This document shows, piece after piece, positions 1-7,600 of a stretch of 8,040 bases of DNA (its first letter is position 1; each line of letters opens with the position of its first letter). The translations under genes were made by a program, and so were the position numbers. The notes below the pieces were generated by a model, which ran no database searches, was not told where the DNA came from, and saw only the letters and a list, made by a program, of their open reading frames with translations. Source of the DNA: an uncultured Prevotellaceae bacterium (lineage in GTDB: Bacteria; Bacteroidota; Bacteroidia; Bacteroidales; Bacteroidaceae). The stretch is from positions 1 to 8,040 of the forward strand of contig CAMKTM010000107.1 of assembly GCA_946415695.1 (NCBI GenBank). The letters run 5' to 3'.

Positions 1-32
1 CCTAAGTGAGACTTACTGACTGGATACAATAG

Positions 33-64
33 AAGCCCCCACAATGTGGAGGCTTTCTTTTTTT
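33..64 (+). terminator. Rho-independent terminator of an upstream plus-strand gene
   Basis: A GC-rich stem pairs 33-42 with 46-55 (AAGCC, one C/A mismatch, CCAC; loop AAT; GTGG, A, GGCTT). It is followed by a T-rich run up to base 64. The T-run lies on the right, so the terminator serves a plus-strand transcript entering from the left of the window. The gene it ends is not visible: bases 1-30 are too short to identify. The facing gene gdhA converges on it and may use the stem weakly, but no T-run is present in that direction. Confidence 0.75.
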
Positions 65-65
65 C

Positions 66-91
66 TCCCCCTAAAGGGGGTTGGGGGGTCT
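66..91. repeat. GC-rich palindromic (REP-like) repeat, single copy, at gdhA 3' end
   Basis: CCCCC at 67-71 and GGGGG at 76-80 flank a TAAA loop, followed by TTGGGGGGTCT. The order hairpin, TT, G-run, GGGTCT matches the right half of the larger element at 6741-6820, which has hairpin, TTT, GGAAGGGTCT. This suggests a dispersed repeat family. Its GGGTCT end overlaps the gdhA stop codon: the TAG read on the minus strand at 92-90 shares bases with the repeat end. It could also help 3'-end formation of the gdhA transcript. Confidence 0.6.
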
Positions 92-1430
92 ATACTATTC
101 CTTGAGCCATCATAGCTTTAGCAACCTTCATGAAGCCGGCCACGTTGGCGCCCTTCACGTAGTTGACATAGCCGTCGGGCTGTGTGCCGTACTTCACGCA
201 GTTCTCGTGGATGTTCTCCATGATCCAGAGCAGCTTGGCATCTACCTCTTCTGCACTCCAGCTGAGACGCTCGCTGTTCTGCGACATTTCGAGACCGCTG
301 ACAGACACGCCGCCTGCATTCGATGCCTTACCCGGAGAGTAGAGAATCTTGGCTTCCTGGAAGACGCGGATGGCGCCGGGAGTGCTGGGCATGTTGGCAC
401 CTTCGGCCACGGCAATCACGCCGTTGGCTACCAGAGCCTTTGCCTGCTCTTCGTTCAGCTCGTTCTGAGTGGCGCAAGGCAGAGCGATGTCGGCCTTCTC
501 GAACCAGGGCTTTGCACCGTCGCCCACGTACTTGGCTGTCGGATACTTATCGACATATTCCTTGATGCGGCCACGATAAACCTGCTTCAGCTCCATGATG
601 TAGTCGAGCTTAGCGCGGTCGATGCCGTCTGGATCGTAGATGTAACCGTCAGAGTCACTCATTGTCATCACCTTGCCGCCGAGCTGCAATACCTTTTCGG
701 CAGCATACTGAGCCACGTTGCCGGCACCGGAGATGAGCACCTTCTTGCCCTCGATGGTCTCGCCCTTCGTCTTCAGCATGGCACGGAGGAAATATACGGT
801 GCCGTAACCCGTTGCCTCGGGACGAATCAGCGAACCGCCAAACTCGAGGCCCTTGCCAGTCAGCACACCGCTGTACTCGCGGGTCAGCTTCTTATACATG
901 CCGAACATGTAGCCTACCTCACGACCGCCTACGCCGATGTCACCAGCTGGAACGTCCGTGTCAGGACCGATGTGGCGAGTCAGCTCCAGCATGAAGGCTT
1001 GGCAGAAACGCATCACTTCGGCATTGCTCTTACCACGAGGGCTGAAGTCGGAGCCGCCCTTGCCGCCACCCATAGGCAGCGTGGTCAGCGAGTTCTTGAA
1101 AGTCTGCTCGAAAGCGAGGAACTTCAGGATGCCCAGGTTCACGCTCGAGTGGAAACGGATGCCGCCCTTGTAGGGGCCTATAGCGTTGTTGTGCTGGATG
1201 CGATAACCCATGTTGGTCTGAATCTGACCCTTGTCGTCCATCCAAGTCACACGGAACTGATAAACACGATCGGGAATGCAAAGGCGTTCGATGAGGTTCA
1301 CCTTCTCGAACTCGGGGTGCTTGTTGTACTCTTCTTCGATGGTGCCAAGCACCTCTTCTACTGCCTGATGATACTCGGGTTCATTGGGGAAGCGTCTTTT
1401 CAGATCTTCCAAGACTTTCTTTGCGTCCAT
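90..1430 (-). CDS. gdhA: NADP-type glutamate dehydrogenase
   Basis: This cytoplasmic hexameric enzyme interconverts 2-oxoglutarate plus ammonium and glutamate, and is a main ammonium-assimilation route in gut Bacteroidales. The 446 residues match the usual length of the bacterial family. Visible motifs are GPYKGGIRFH (85-94), LPMGGGKGGSDF (118-129, catalytic Lys124), PAGDIGVGGRE (161-171, catalytic Asp164), the Rossmann loop SGAGNVA (234-240), and the 2-oxoglutarate-side NAGGVSVSGLEMSQN (371-385). SDSDG at 258-262 lies where the enzyme recognises the cofactor ribose; NADP(H) is inferred from family resemblance and not proven. The start gives the standard N-terminus MDAKKVLEDLKRRFP. It has its own promoter, 121 bases after comF. 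The stop codon is embedded in a palindromic repeat. Confidence 0.97.
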   Translation of the reverse strand: MDAKKVLEDLKRRFPNEPEYHQAVEEVLGTIEEEYNKHPEFEKVNLIERLCIPDRVYQFRVTWMDDKGQIQTNMGYRIQHNNAIGPYKGGIRFHSSVNLGILKFLAFEQTFKNSLTTLPMGGGKGGSDFSPRGKSNAEVMRFCQAFMLELTRHIGPDTDVPAGDIGVGGREVGYMFGMYKKLTREYSGVLTGKGLEFGGSLIRPEATGYGTVYFLRAMLKTKGETIEGKKVLISGAGNVAQYAAEKVLQLGGKVMTMSDSDGYIYDPDGIDRAKLDYIMELKQVYRGRIKEYVDKYPTAKYVGDGAKPWFEKADIALPCATQNELNEEQAKALVANGVIAVAEGANMPSTPGAIRVFQEAKILYSPGKASNAGGVSVSGLEMSQNSERLSWSAEEVDAKLLWIMENIHENCVKYGTQPDGYVNYVKGANVAGFMKVAKAMMAQGIV

Positions 1431-1477
1431 AGAATAAATAATTAGTTAAGCTAATGGTTGTTTTTGTTATCCGGGTG

Positions 1478-1509
1478 CAAATGTACAGCAAAAAGTTCAA
1501 TCCTGCAAC
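1478..1509 (-). promoter_or_regulatory. Probable gdhA promoter (Bacteroidetes type)
   Basis: Read on the minus strand, TACATTTG at 1485-1478 matches the TAnnTTTG -7 box exactly. GTTG at 1509-1506 lies 20 bases upstream in the position of the -33 TTTG box. Transcription would start about 40 bases before the gdhA ATG. The -33 element lies inside an inverted repeat (1489-1515), so a regulator or a structure could act on it. Confidence 0.55.
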
Positions 1510-1515
1510 TTTTTG
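1489..1515. repeat. 9-bp inverted repeat over the gdhA promoter
   Basis: CAAAAAGTT at 1489-1497 is perfectly complementary to AACTTTTTG at 1507-1515, with a 9-base loop. It overlaps the proposed -33 box of gdhA and follows the comF stop codon by about 37 bases. It may be an operator for gdhA, or an A/T-rich stem acting as a weak terminator for the luxS-comF transcript. The sequence alone does not decide between these. Confidence 0.45.
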
Positions 1516-1551
1516 AAAGGAAAAATTAGAAAAAGGTCGCTTTTTGCTATA

Positions 1552-2241
1552 TTATTTTGCATAAGCAAGCGGGAAGATGCATATTTCTGCACTTTTATCG
1601 ACATTTTGCAGAGCCAAAGCACAGTTGGCGAGCGTGGAGCCGGTCGTCATCACGTCATCCACCAGGACGAGGCGTTTGCCACGCCACTCGTCGGGGATGT
1701 CGATGGCTTTGTAGATGCCCTCTGCGTTCTTGATGCGAGCCTCGCCTTTCAATGTAGATTGTAGCTTACGGTTCTTCGTGCGCTTCAGGAGGTTTACGAC
1801 AGGCAGTCCAGTCACTTCGGCCATCCCTCTTGCCAGCATCTCGGCCTGGTTGTAGCCGCGCTCCCAGCGTCGCCATCGCGTCAGCGGCACGGGGACAAGC
1901 GCATCGACGCCCTCGAAGAAATCCAGCCTCTCTGCCTCCAAAGCAGCCCAATGACCAAGTCTTACGGCATTGTCGCTCATCCCGTGGAACTTGAAGTCGA
2001 TGACAAGATTGTGGTACGGCGAGTTGTGATTGTAGGCGAGGAACGTCGTAGAGCGTTGCACGTTGACCTTGTCCCAGACCGACCGAAGCATGGGGTTGTC
2101 AATAATGTTCGGTATGTGATGGCGAGGCAAGCCGATGGCGCAGTAAGCACACATCACGTCCTCGTTCTGCATCAGCAACTTCCCGCACACAGGGCATAGC
2201 CTCGGCAGCAGCAGCTCCTTCAGGTCGGAAAGGATGTTCAT
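1552..2241 (-). CDS. comF: ComF-family phosphoribosyltransferase-like protein
   Basis: The 229 residues have typical ComF-family architecture. An N-terminal zinc-ribbon-like region has Cys16-Pro-Val-Cys19 and Cys31-Ala-Tyr-Cys34. A type I phosphoribosyltransferase domain follows, with VPVPLTRWRRWERGYNQAE (116-134), the RTKNRKLQ segment (154-161), and the PRPP-binding loop LVLVDDVMTTGSTL (191-204). In Gram-positive and some Gram-negative competent bacteria ComF is a cytoplasmic protein for uptake of transforming DNA. Its role in Bacteroidales is not established, and a link to competence here is inference only. No signal peptide or membrane segment is seen. It lies 40 bases downstream of luxS on the same strand with no promoter or terminator recognised between them, so cotranscription is likely. 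The name could equally be given as amidophosphoribosyltransferase-like. Confidence 0.92.
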   Translation of the reverse strand: MNILSDLKELLLPRLCPVCGKLLMQNEDVMCAYCAIGLPRHHIPNIIDNPMLRSVWDKVNVQRSTTFLAYNHNSPYHNLVIDFKFHGMSDNAVRLGHWAALEAERLDFFEGVDALVPVPLTRWRRWERGYNQAEMLARGMAEVTGLPVVNLLKRTKNRKLQSTLKGEARIKNAEGIYKAIDIPDEWRGKRLVLVDDVMTTGSTLANCALALQNVDKSAEICIFPLAYAK

Positions 2242-2281
2242 CCCTTTCGTGTATTATTAAAGATGTAATATGGGCAGAGCG

Positions 2282-2776
2282 TTAAGCATCAGCGAAAGCC
2301 ATGCCGTCTGCAAGGGTGACTTGGAGTTTGGTATATTCCGAATGGAAGTCGTTCTTCAGTCGCTCCAAGTAGCGTCGGCTTTCCCAATGGCACATAGGGA
2401 GGTCGTGCAGGAGGTAGTTGCCGCAAGCCTCCGGACGTGTTGCAGGCACCTCATTCTGCGGCAATATCCACTCCAGGCATTCAATGGTCAGCTGCCGCAT
2501 GTCCTCCACGGTGAAGTTACCTGTCATAATAATGTACATTCCCGTCAGGCAACCCATCGGCCCGACATACACCACATCATCCTTCACCCGCGAGTTGCGG
2601 AACCACGTGGCCATCAGATGCTCCAAACTATGTATGGCTGCAGGCGCAACTGCCGGTTCCTTGTTTGGTTCTGTGATGCGCAGGTCGAAGGTGGTGAAGC
2701 CACGGTCTTCCCTGGAAACATATATGCCGGGCTTCAGATTCGTGTGGTCAATGGTAAAACTTTGTATGACTTCCAT
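2282..2776 (-). CDS. luxS: S-ribosylhomocysteine lyase (AI-2 synthase)
   Basis: LuxS cleaves S-ribosylhomocysteine to homocysteine and DPD, the precursor of autoinducer-2, in the activated methyl cycle. It is a cytoplasmic homodimeric metalloenzyme. At 164 residues it is close to the family norm of about 155-170. The N-terminus SFTIDH (6-11) is the family's substrate-binding start. The metal ligands are His49 and His53 of HSLEH, together with Cys118 in ACGNY; Glu52 lies in the same motif. Catalytic Cys76 lies in GPMGCLTG. All expected residues are present, so the enzyme should be active. The chosen ATG gives the standard N-terminus with no extension. The upstream half of the pathway, pfs/mtnN (SAH nucleosidase), is not in the window. 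A promoter lies about 50 bases upstream and comF follows after 40 bases. Confidence 0.97.
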   Translation of the reverse strand: MEVIQSFTIDHTNLKPGIYVSREDRGFTTFDLRITEPNKEPAVAPAAIHSLEHLMATWFRNSRVKDDVVYVGPMGCLTGMYIIMTGNFTVEDMRQLTIECLEWILPQNEVPATRPEACGNYLLHDLPMCHWESRRYLERLKNDFHSEYTKLQVTLADGMAFADA

Positions 2777-2828
2777 TATCGTTACGTATTTGAATTGATA
2801 TTATAAGTTATGTAGCAAATAATTTCTG

Positions 2829-2860
2829 CAAAGGTAAACATTTTAGTCGAGAAGTGCAAC
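2829..2860 (-). promoter_or_regulatory. Probable luxS(-comF) promoter
   Basis: On the minus strand TACCTTTG (2836-2829) is an exact TAnnTTTG -7 box. GTTG (2860-2857) lies 20 bases upstream as the -33 box, the same spacing as at gdhA. The predicted transcript starts roughly 45 bases before the luxS ATG. Confidence 0.55.
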
Positions 2861-2886
2861 TCAGTTTCTATTGTTTCGCCTTTTTG

Positions 2887-2908
2887 CAGAGAAAGTTGCA
2901 ACTCTCTG
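2887..2908. repeat. Inverted repeat in the luxS-pepD gap, possible operator
   Basis: CAGAGA (2887-2892) is complementary to TCTCTG (2903-2908). Between them lies the 8-bp self-complementary sequence GTTGCAAC (2895-2902). It sits 27 bases upstream of the proposed luxS -33 box and more than 100 bases before the pepD promoter. A related AGTGCAACTC occurs at 2853-2862 over the luxS -33 box, compared with AGTTGCAACTC here. Binding by a regulator is only a possibility. Confidence 0.35.
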
Positions 2909-3006
2909 GGCCATTTTAAGGGGAAAAGTGTGTATTTGTAGCAACGAAATCACAATTAAAAACAAATCATTCAATATCAAAAAACTTAAATAATCATAAC
3001 ACATCA

Positions 3007-3036
3007 TTCATAGTTCACAGATTTTTTGTACCTTTG
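3007..3036 (+). promoter_or_regulatory. Probable pepD promoter
   Basis: TACCTTTG at 3029-3036 is an exact TAnnTTTG -7 box, identical to the luxS box. The -33 position has only TTCA (3007-3010, 18 bases upstream), a poor match to TTTG. Transcription would begin about 30-35 bases before the pepD ATG. Confidence 0.5.
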
Positions 3037-3075
3037 CTTTGCGAATAGCATTAACATTATAAACATAATAAGACT

Positions 3076-4527
3076 ATGGCAACAACAATCAAAGACCTCG
3101 ATCCTCAGATTATTTGGAAGAACTTTTATCTCTTGACCCAAGTGCCGCGCCCGAGCGGACACCTCGAGAAAGTGCAGCAGTTCCTGCTCGACTGGGCAAA
3201 GGAGCACGGCATAGAAGCCTTCAAGGACGGTGCCGAGAACATCGTGATGCGCAAGCCTGCCACGCCGGGCCGCGAGAATGCAAAGACTGCGGTGCTGCAG
3301 GCCCACATGGACATGGTGCCGCAGAAGGTGGACGAGAGCACGCATAACTTCGAGACCGACCCCATCGAGACCTTCATCGACGGCGACTGGGTGAAGGCGA
3401 AGGGAACGACGCTGGGCAGCGACGACGGCATGGGCGTGGCAGCCATCATGGCGGTCATGGAGAGCACGGACATCAAGCACGGCCCGCTGGAAGCCCTCAT
3501 CACAGCAGACGAAGAGACGTGCATGTACGGCGTCAACCATCTTTCGGCTGACACGCTGAAGGGCGACATCCTCTTGAACATCGACAACGAGACGATGGGC
3601 GAGTTCGTGATTGGTTCAGCAGGCGGCGTCAACATCAACGCCACGATGCAGTACAAGGAGGTTGCCCTGGAAGAGGGTGACATTGCGGTCAAGGTATCGC
3701 TCAAGGGCCTCCGTGGTGGTCACAGCGGACTGGAAATCAACGAGGGCCGCGCAAATGCCAACAAGCTGATGGCCCGCTTTGTCCGTCAGGCGATTGCCGA
3801 CGATGAGGCGCGTCTCTGCTCATGGCAAGGCGGCAATATGCGCAACGCTATTCCTCGTACGGCAACCGTCGTGATGGCCGTTCCTCTGGAGAACTACGAC
3901 GACTTCTGCGAGCTGGCTCAGTACTGTCAGCAGGTCTTCAACGACGAGTTTCGCGGCGTAGAGGAAGGCATCACGCTGTCTGTCGAGACGACGGCCATGC
4001 CTGCCGGTCGCGTGCCGGAAGAGATACAGGACAACCTGGTCGATGCTATCATGGCTTGTCACGACGGCGTGCTGAGGAACATCCCCAGCATCCCATCGGT
4101 CGTAGAAACGAGCTCCAACCTCGGCATCATCAACATCGGCGGCGGCGAGGCAAGCATCCTCATCCTGGCTCGCTCAAGCAACGAGACGATGATGGAGTAC
4201 ATCCAGGAGATGCAGGAGAGCTGCTTCGCGATGGCAGGCATGAAGGTGGAATACGGCGGACAGTACGGTGCTTGGCAACCGAACTTCGATAGTCCCATTG
4301 TAGCCAAGATGGTGGAGGTCTATCGAAACGTCTTAGGCGAGGAAGCCAAGGTGGAGGTTTGTCATGCAGGCTTGGAGTGCAGCATCATCGGCGGCGTTTA
4401 TCCGAAGATGGATCTCGTGAGCTTCGGTCCCACGTTGCGCAGCCCCCACACTCCCGACGAACGTTGCAACATCCCAAGCGTTGCGAAGTTCTGGCCGTTC
4501 CTCAAGGCTTTGCTCGAAGAGATTTAA
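3076..4527 (+). CDS. pepD: Aminoacyl-histidine dipeptidase (peptidase M20C)
   Basis: PepD is a dinuclear zinc metallopeptidase that hydrolyses Xaa-His dipeptides such as carnosine and other unblocked dipeptides, normally in the cytoplasm. Its 483 residues equal the family length (about 485). Metal and catalytic residues are all visible: His77 and Asp79 in QAHMDMV, Asp116 in LGSDDGMG, catalytic Glu146 and metal-binding Glu147 in ADEETCMYG, Asp170 in NIDNE, and His458 in SPHTPDE. The lid domain carries GLRGGHSG (211-218). The start is the first ATG after the promoter and yields the typical N-terminus with PRPSGH at 25-30. No signal peptide is present. It lies divergent from luxS and upstream of the GH18-A2M gene, separated from it by palindromic repeats, so cotranscription with that gene is possible but unproven. 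Confidence 0.96.
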   Translation: MATTIKDLDPQIIWKNFYLLTQVPRPSGHLEKVQQFLLDWAKEHGIEAFKDGAENIVMRKPATPGRENAKTAVLQAHMDMVPQKVDESTHNFETDPIETFIDGDWVKAKGTTLGSDDGMGVAAIMAVMESTDIKHGPLEALITADEETCMYGVNHLSADTLKGDILLNIDNETMGEFVIGSAGGVNINATMQYKEVALEEGDIAVKVSLKGLRGGHSGLEINEGRANANKLMARFVRQAIADDEARLCSWQGGNMRNAIPRTATVVMAVPLENYDDFCELAQYCQQVFNDEFRGVEEGITLSVETTAMPAGRVPEEIQDNLVDAIMACHDGVLRNIPSIPSVVETSSNLGIINIGGGEASILILARSSNETMMEYIQEMQESCFAMAGMKVEYGGQYGAWQPNFDSPIVAKMVEVYRNVLGEEAKVEVCHAGLECSIIGGVYPKMDLVSFGPTLRSPHTPDERCNIPSVAKFWPFLKALLEEI

Positions 4528-4538
4528 TGTTTAATTGT

Positions 4539-4604
4539 TTGCTTATACATGTACAAGCAATTGCACGTACATGTATAAGCAATTGCTTGTACATGTATAA
4601 GCAA
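4539..4604. repeat. Three tandem 22-bp palindromic units between pepD and the GH18-A2M gene
   Basis: Three contiguous units occupy 4539-4560, 4561-4582 and 4583-4604. Each has the core TACATGTA (4546-4553, 4568-4575, 4590-4597) with arms beginning TTGC and ending GCAA. Unit 3 is the exact reverse complement of unit 1. Unit 2 differs from unit 3 at two bases (AC for TT in the left arm). The whole array can fold as one 22-bp stem with unit 2 as loop, or as three small hairpins. No T-run follows, so it is not a standard terminator. It starts 11 bases after the pepD stop and ends 20 bases before the next ATG. Confidence 0.85.
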
Positions 4605-4624
4605 GCAACTACCCCTGTGAAGTT

Positions 4625-7600
4625 ATGAAACGTTTCCTTGTCTTCTTCCTTGTTATCTGTTTTGTGCTCGGTGTGCATGCAGGTAAAAACGATGCTGTCG
4701 TCGTGGCTTACGTCACGTCATGGACTAAGGTGATGCCCGACCCGACGGTGATGACGCACATTAATTATGCTTTCGGGCACGTCAATGAGCAGTTCAATGG
4801 CGTCCGTATCGATAATGAGCAGCGGCTTCGCGACATCATCGCCCTGAAGAAGCAGCAGCCCAAACTGCGCGTCATGCTCAGCATAGGCGGGTGGGGTAGC
4901 GGTCGCTTCAGCGAGATGGCAGCCAGCGAAACCAATCGCATGGCCTTTGCCAAGGACTGCCGCCGCATTTGCGACGAGCTGGGACTGGACGGCATCGACA
5001 TTGACTGGGAGTACCCCACGCAGAAGAGCGCCGGCATCAGCGCCTCGCCAAACGACACGGAGAACTTCACCCTGCTGATACGCGACCTCCGCAAGGCCCT
5101 GGGCAGCAAACTCTGGCTCACTCTTGCCAGCGTTGGCAGCGCACAGTTCATCGACTTCAAGAGCTGCGTGCAGTACCTCAACATGGTCAACGTCATGGCT
5201 TACGACATGGGCAATGCACCCAAGCACCACTCGGCGCTCTACCGCTCGAAAATCGTCGGCTGGCTCTGTGCGTCGGATGCTGTGGAAGCGCATCGCAAGG
5301 CTGGTGTACCCGACGAGAAGATTGTGCTGGGTATGCCTTTCTACGGAAGGGGCAAGAGCGGCGTGTATATGAAGTATCGCGACCGCGACAAGCACACAGA
5401 GACAGAGGTGTGGAGCAACACATCGAAGGCACCCTTCCTCAAAGATGAGAACGGCGAGCTGGTCATCGGCTATGAGAGTCCGAGGTCGATTGCCGCGAAG
5501 TGCGCCTACATCAAGCAGCAAGGTTTGCGAGGCGCGATGTATTGGGAATATGCCGACGACAACGAACAGGGCGACCTGCAAAGAGCCGTCTGGCAAGGCG
5601 TGCTGCAAAGCGATAAGCAGCGGAGCAAGGCCTGTCAGAAGGCGGCACAGCGTCTGGCTTCTGTCCTGAAAGAGAATCAGAAGCGAGAAGACATTTCGCC
5701 CGACAGCTTCTTCTACGATTGGCGGCAGCTCAAGGCTGAGATGCTCGCTGAGAAAGACCCGACGGCACAAGCCATCTACCGGGCTGCAATGGCCCACATG
5801 CTTTGCCAGAACCGATGGCGTTCGCAAGGCTATGGACGCAAGACCTCAAGCCACCCCGACAGCATACAGGAGTGGAGCATTAAGGAATACAATGACTATG
5901 CCATCAAACTCTATGCCCAGGCTATGCAAGACCCTGATGCCTTGCACCGTTGCAAAGTGGCAAACATAAAACCTTTGGCTGTGCCAGGCAAGGACGACGC
6001 TATCTTCGACGGCGACCTGCTCTATCTCATCTGGCAGACTTTCCAGGATGATTGCCATGCAAGGGGGAAAGGTCTTTTCCCGCATTACAAGGACATCATA
6101 GACGTTTACCGCAGACACGGACAGAGAGAGGCAGCATTGCTGCTACGCATCGATTCGCTCGAAGAAGCCCCACTCCCAACCTCTCCTCGGGTAGGGAAGC
6201 TTTCGGATGCCAATCCCCTCTCATCAGGGGAGAAGTCGAGGGAGGAACTTTTGCTTCGTCTTCGCGATGAATATATCGACTTGCCCGCTTGCGCCGACGT
6301 CTTTATGCTGCTTGCCAAGCTGCCAGGCAAGTCGAATCAGGAGCGGCAAGACCTGCTGGAAGAAGCGTTGCGACGCTATCCTAAGAGCCGGCAGGCAAAC
6401 GAACTGAAGAACCGCATCGCAGAGCTTCGACAGCCGAGCTTGAGGACACGTTTCAACGAGATGTGCTATCCCGACAAGGACTACGACATCCCCTTGGAGA
6501 TTAAGAACATGCAGTCGGGCAGCATCGCAGTCTATCGTCTGCCGATTGGCTTTAAGTTCAGCGATGATGACAAGGCAGGGACAAAGCTTGAACAAGTACG
6601 CGCAAACGGTACGCTCGTGGAGACTTTACCCATTTCGATGGAGGGTGTCGAGGTCCTCGAAACAAAGAAAGATACCTTGCGCTGGCACTCTCCTGGTTTC
6701 GGATGCTATGCTTTTGTCTTGGATGGCACGACTCAGGAGAAGACCCTCTCTAACTCCCCCTTAAAGGGGGAGGACTCAGGGAAGAAAGCCTCCCCTTTAA
6801 GGGGAGGTTTGGAAGGGTCTTCAAGTGTTGTTCACCAGTTCGATGTTTCGGCCCTCACCTTTATAAATGTCTCTTTGCCCGACGGCAAACGGCGCATTAT
6901 GGTGACGGATGCGATGAGCGGCGAACCGCAGCAAGGCGTCAAGGTCGTGTTCTACAATAGGACACAGCAGGAATACACCAAGCTCGAGGAACAGACTACC
7001 GACAGCCGAGGCATTGTTGAGGCCTCTTTCGACGACAACAAACGTAATCTGTATGTTGAGCTTTCGCGAGGCGAGGACAAGGCTTTCGGCAAGAAGAATC
7101 TGGGTTGGCGCTATTATTCCGACAAGGCCGAAGACCTCCATCATCGCATCAATGTCTTTACCGACCGCAGCATCTATCGTCCGGGACAAACAGTCTATGT
7201 GGGCGGCTTTGCTTACTGCTGGCAGCACGGCGAAGTGCCAAAGGCTGAAGAAAGGACAGACCTGAAGCTCACGCTTATCGATGCGAACGGTCAGGAAATC
7301 ATGGAACACACCTTGAAGACCGACGAGTTCGGCTCCTTGACGGATAGTCTGCAATTGCCCGAAACAGGTTTGCCAGGCAGCTACCACATTCGCCTCGACG
7401 GCTGGCTCCACTATTTCCGTGTCGAAGAGTATCGTCGTCCCACTTTCCAAGTCGAGATGGACGAGGCTCCGGCCATCACACTTCCGGTTGACAGCATTAC
7501 CTTGACAGGCAAGGCTTTGACGTATAGCCAGTGGCCGGTTGCTGGGGCGAGGGTTACAGGAACGTACCAATGGCAGCAAAGCTGGTTGTACAAGCGTTTC

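Larger units (their letters stand above)
2777..3075. other. Divergent intergenic region between luxS and pepD
   Basis: This AT-rich 299-base gap separates two divergent genes. It holds the luxS promoter (2829-2860, minus), a perfect 6-bp inverted repeat (2887-2908) and the pepD promoter (about 3007-3036, plus). No small open frame with a recognisable product, no RNA gene and no riboswitch fold was recognised in it. Bases 2910-3000 are mostly A-rich and show no further motif. Confidence 0.7.

Noticed and set aside
1..30. End of an upstream gene or tRNA
   Set aside because: Only 30 bases precede the terminator; a TGA at 7-9 could be a stop codon, but nothing confirms it.
81..1445. 454-codon plus-strand open frame opposite gdhA
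   Set aside because: It is antisense to a clearly identified glutamate dehydrogenase, and its translation is a His/Leu/Val-rich text with no recognisable domain, as expected from GC-rich codons read backwards.
2270..2806. 178-codon plus-strand open frame opposite luxS
   Set aside because: LuxS on the other strand has all its catalytic residues; this frame is its shadow.
4539..4604. CRISPR array
   Set aside because: The three 22-bp units are directly contiguous, with no spacers, and no cas genes are in the window.
4539..4604. Rho-independent terminator after pepD
   Set aside because: The stem is long, but no T-run follows on the plus strand; the next bases are GCAACTACCCC.
4718..5827. 369-codon minus-strand open frame opposite the GH18 domain
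   Set aside because: The sense frame has the full GH18 motifs; the antisense product shows no family features and is a mirror of codon bias.
6741..6820. Gene break or pseudogene at the palindromic insert
   Set aside because: The frame is intact through the repeat, and A2M-type sequence continues in the same frame on both sides.
6821..7579. 252-codon minus-strand open frame opposite the A2M region
   Set aside because: The sense frame carries the MG2 signature through this region; the antisense frame has no recognisable features.
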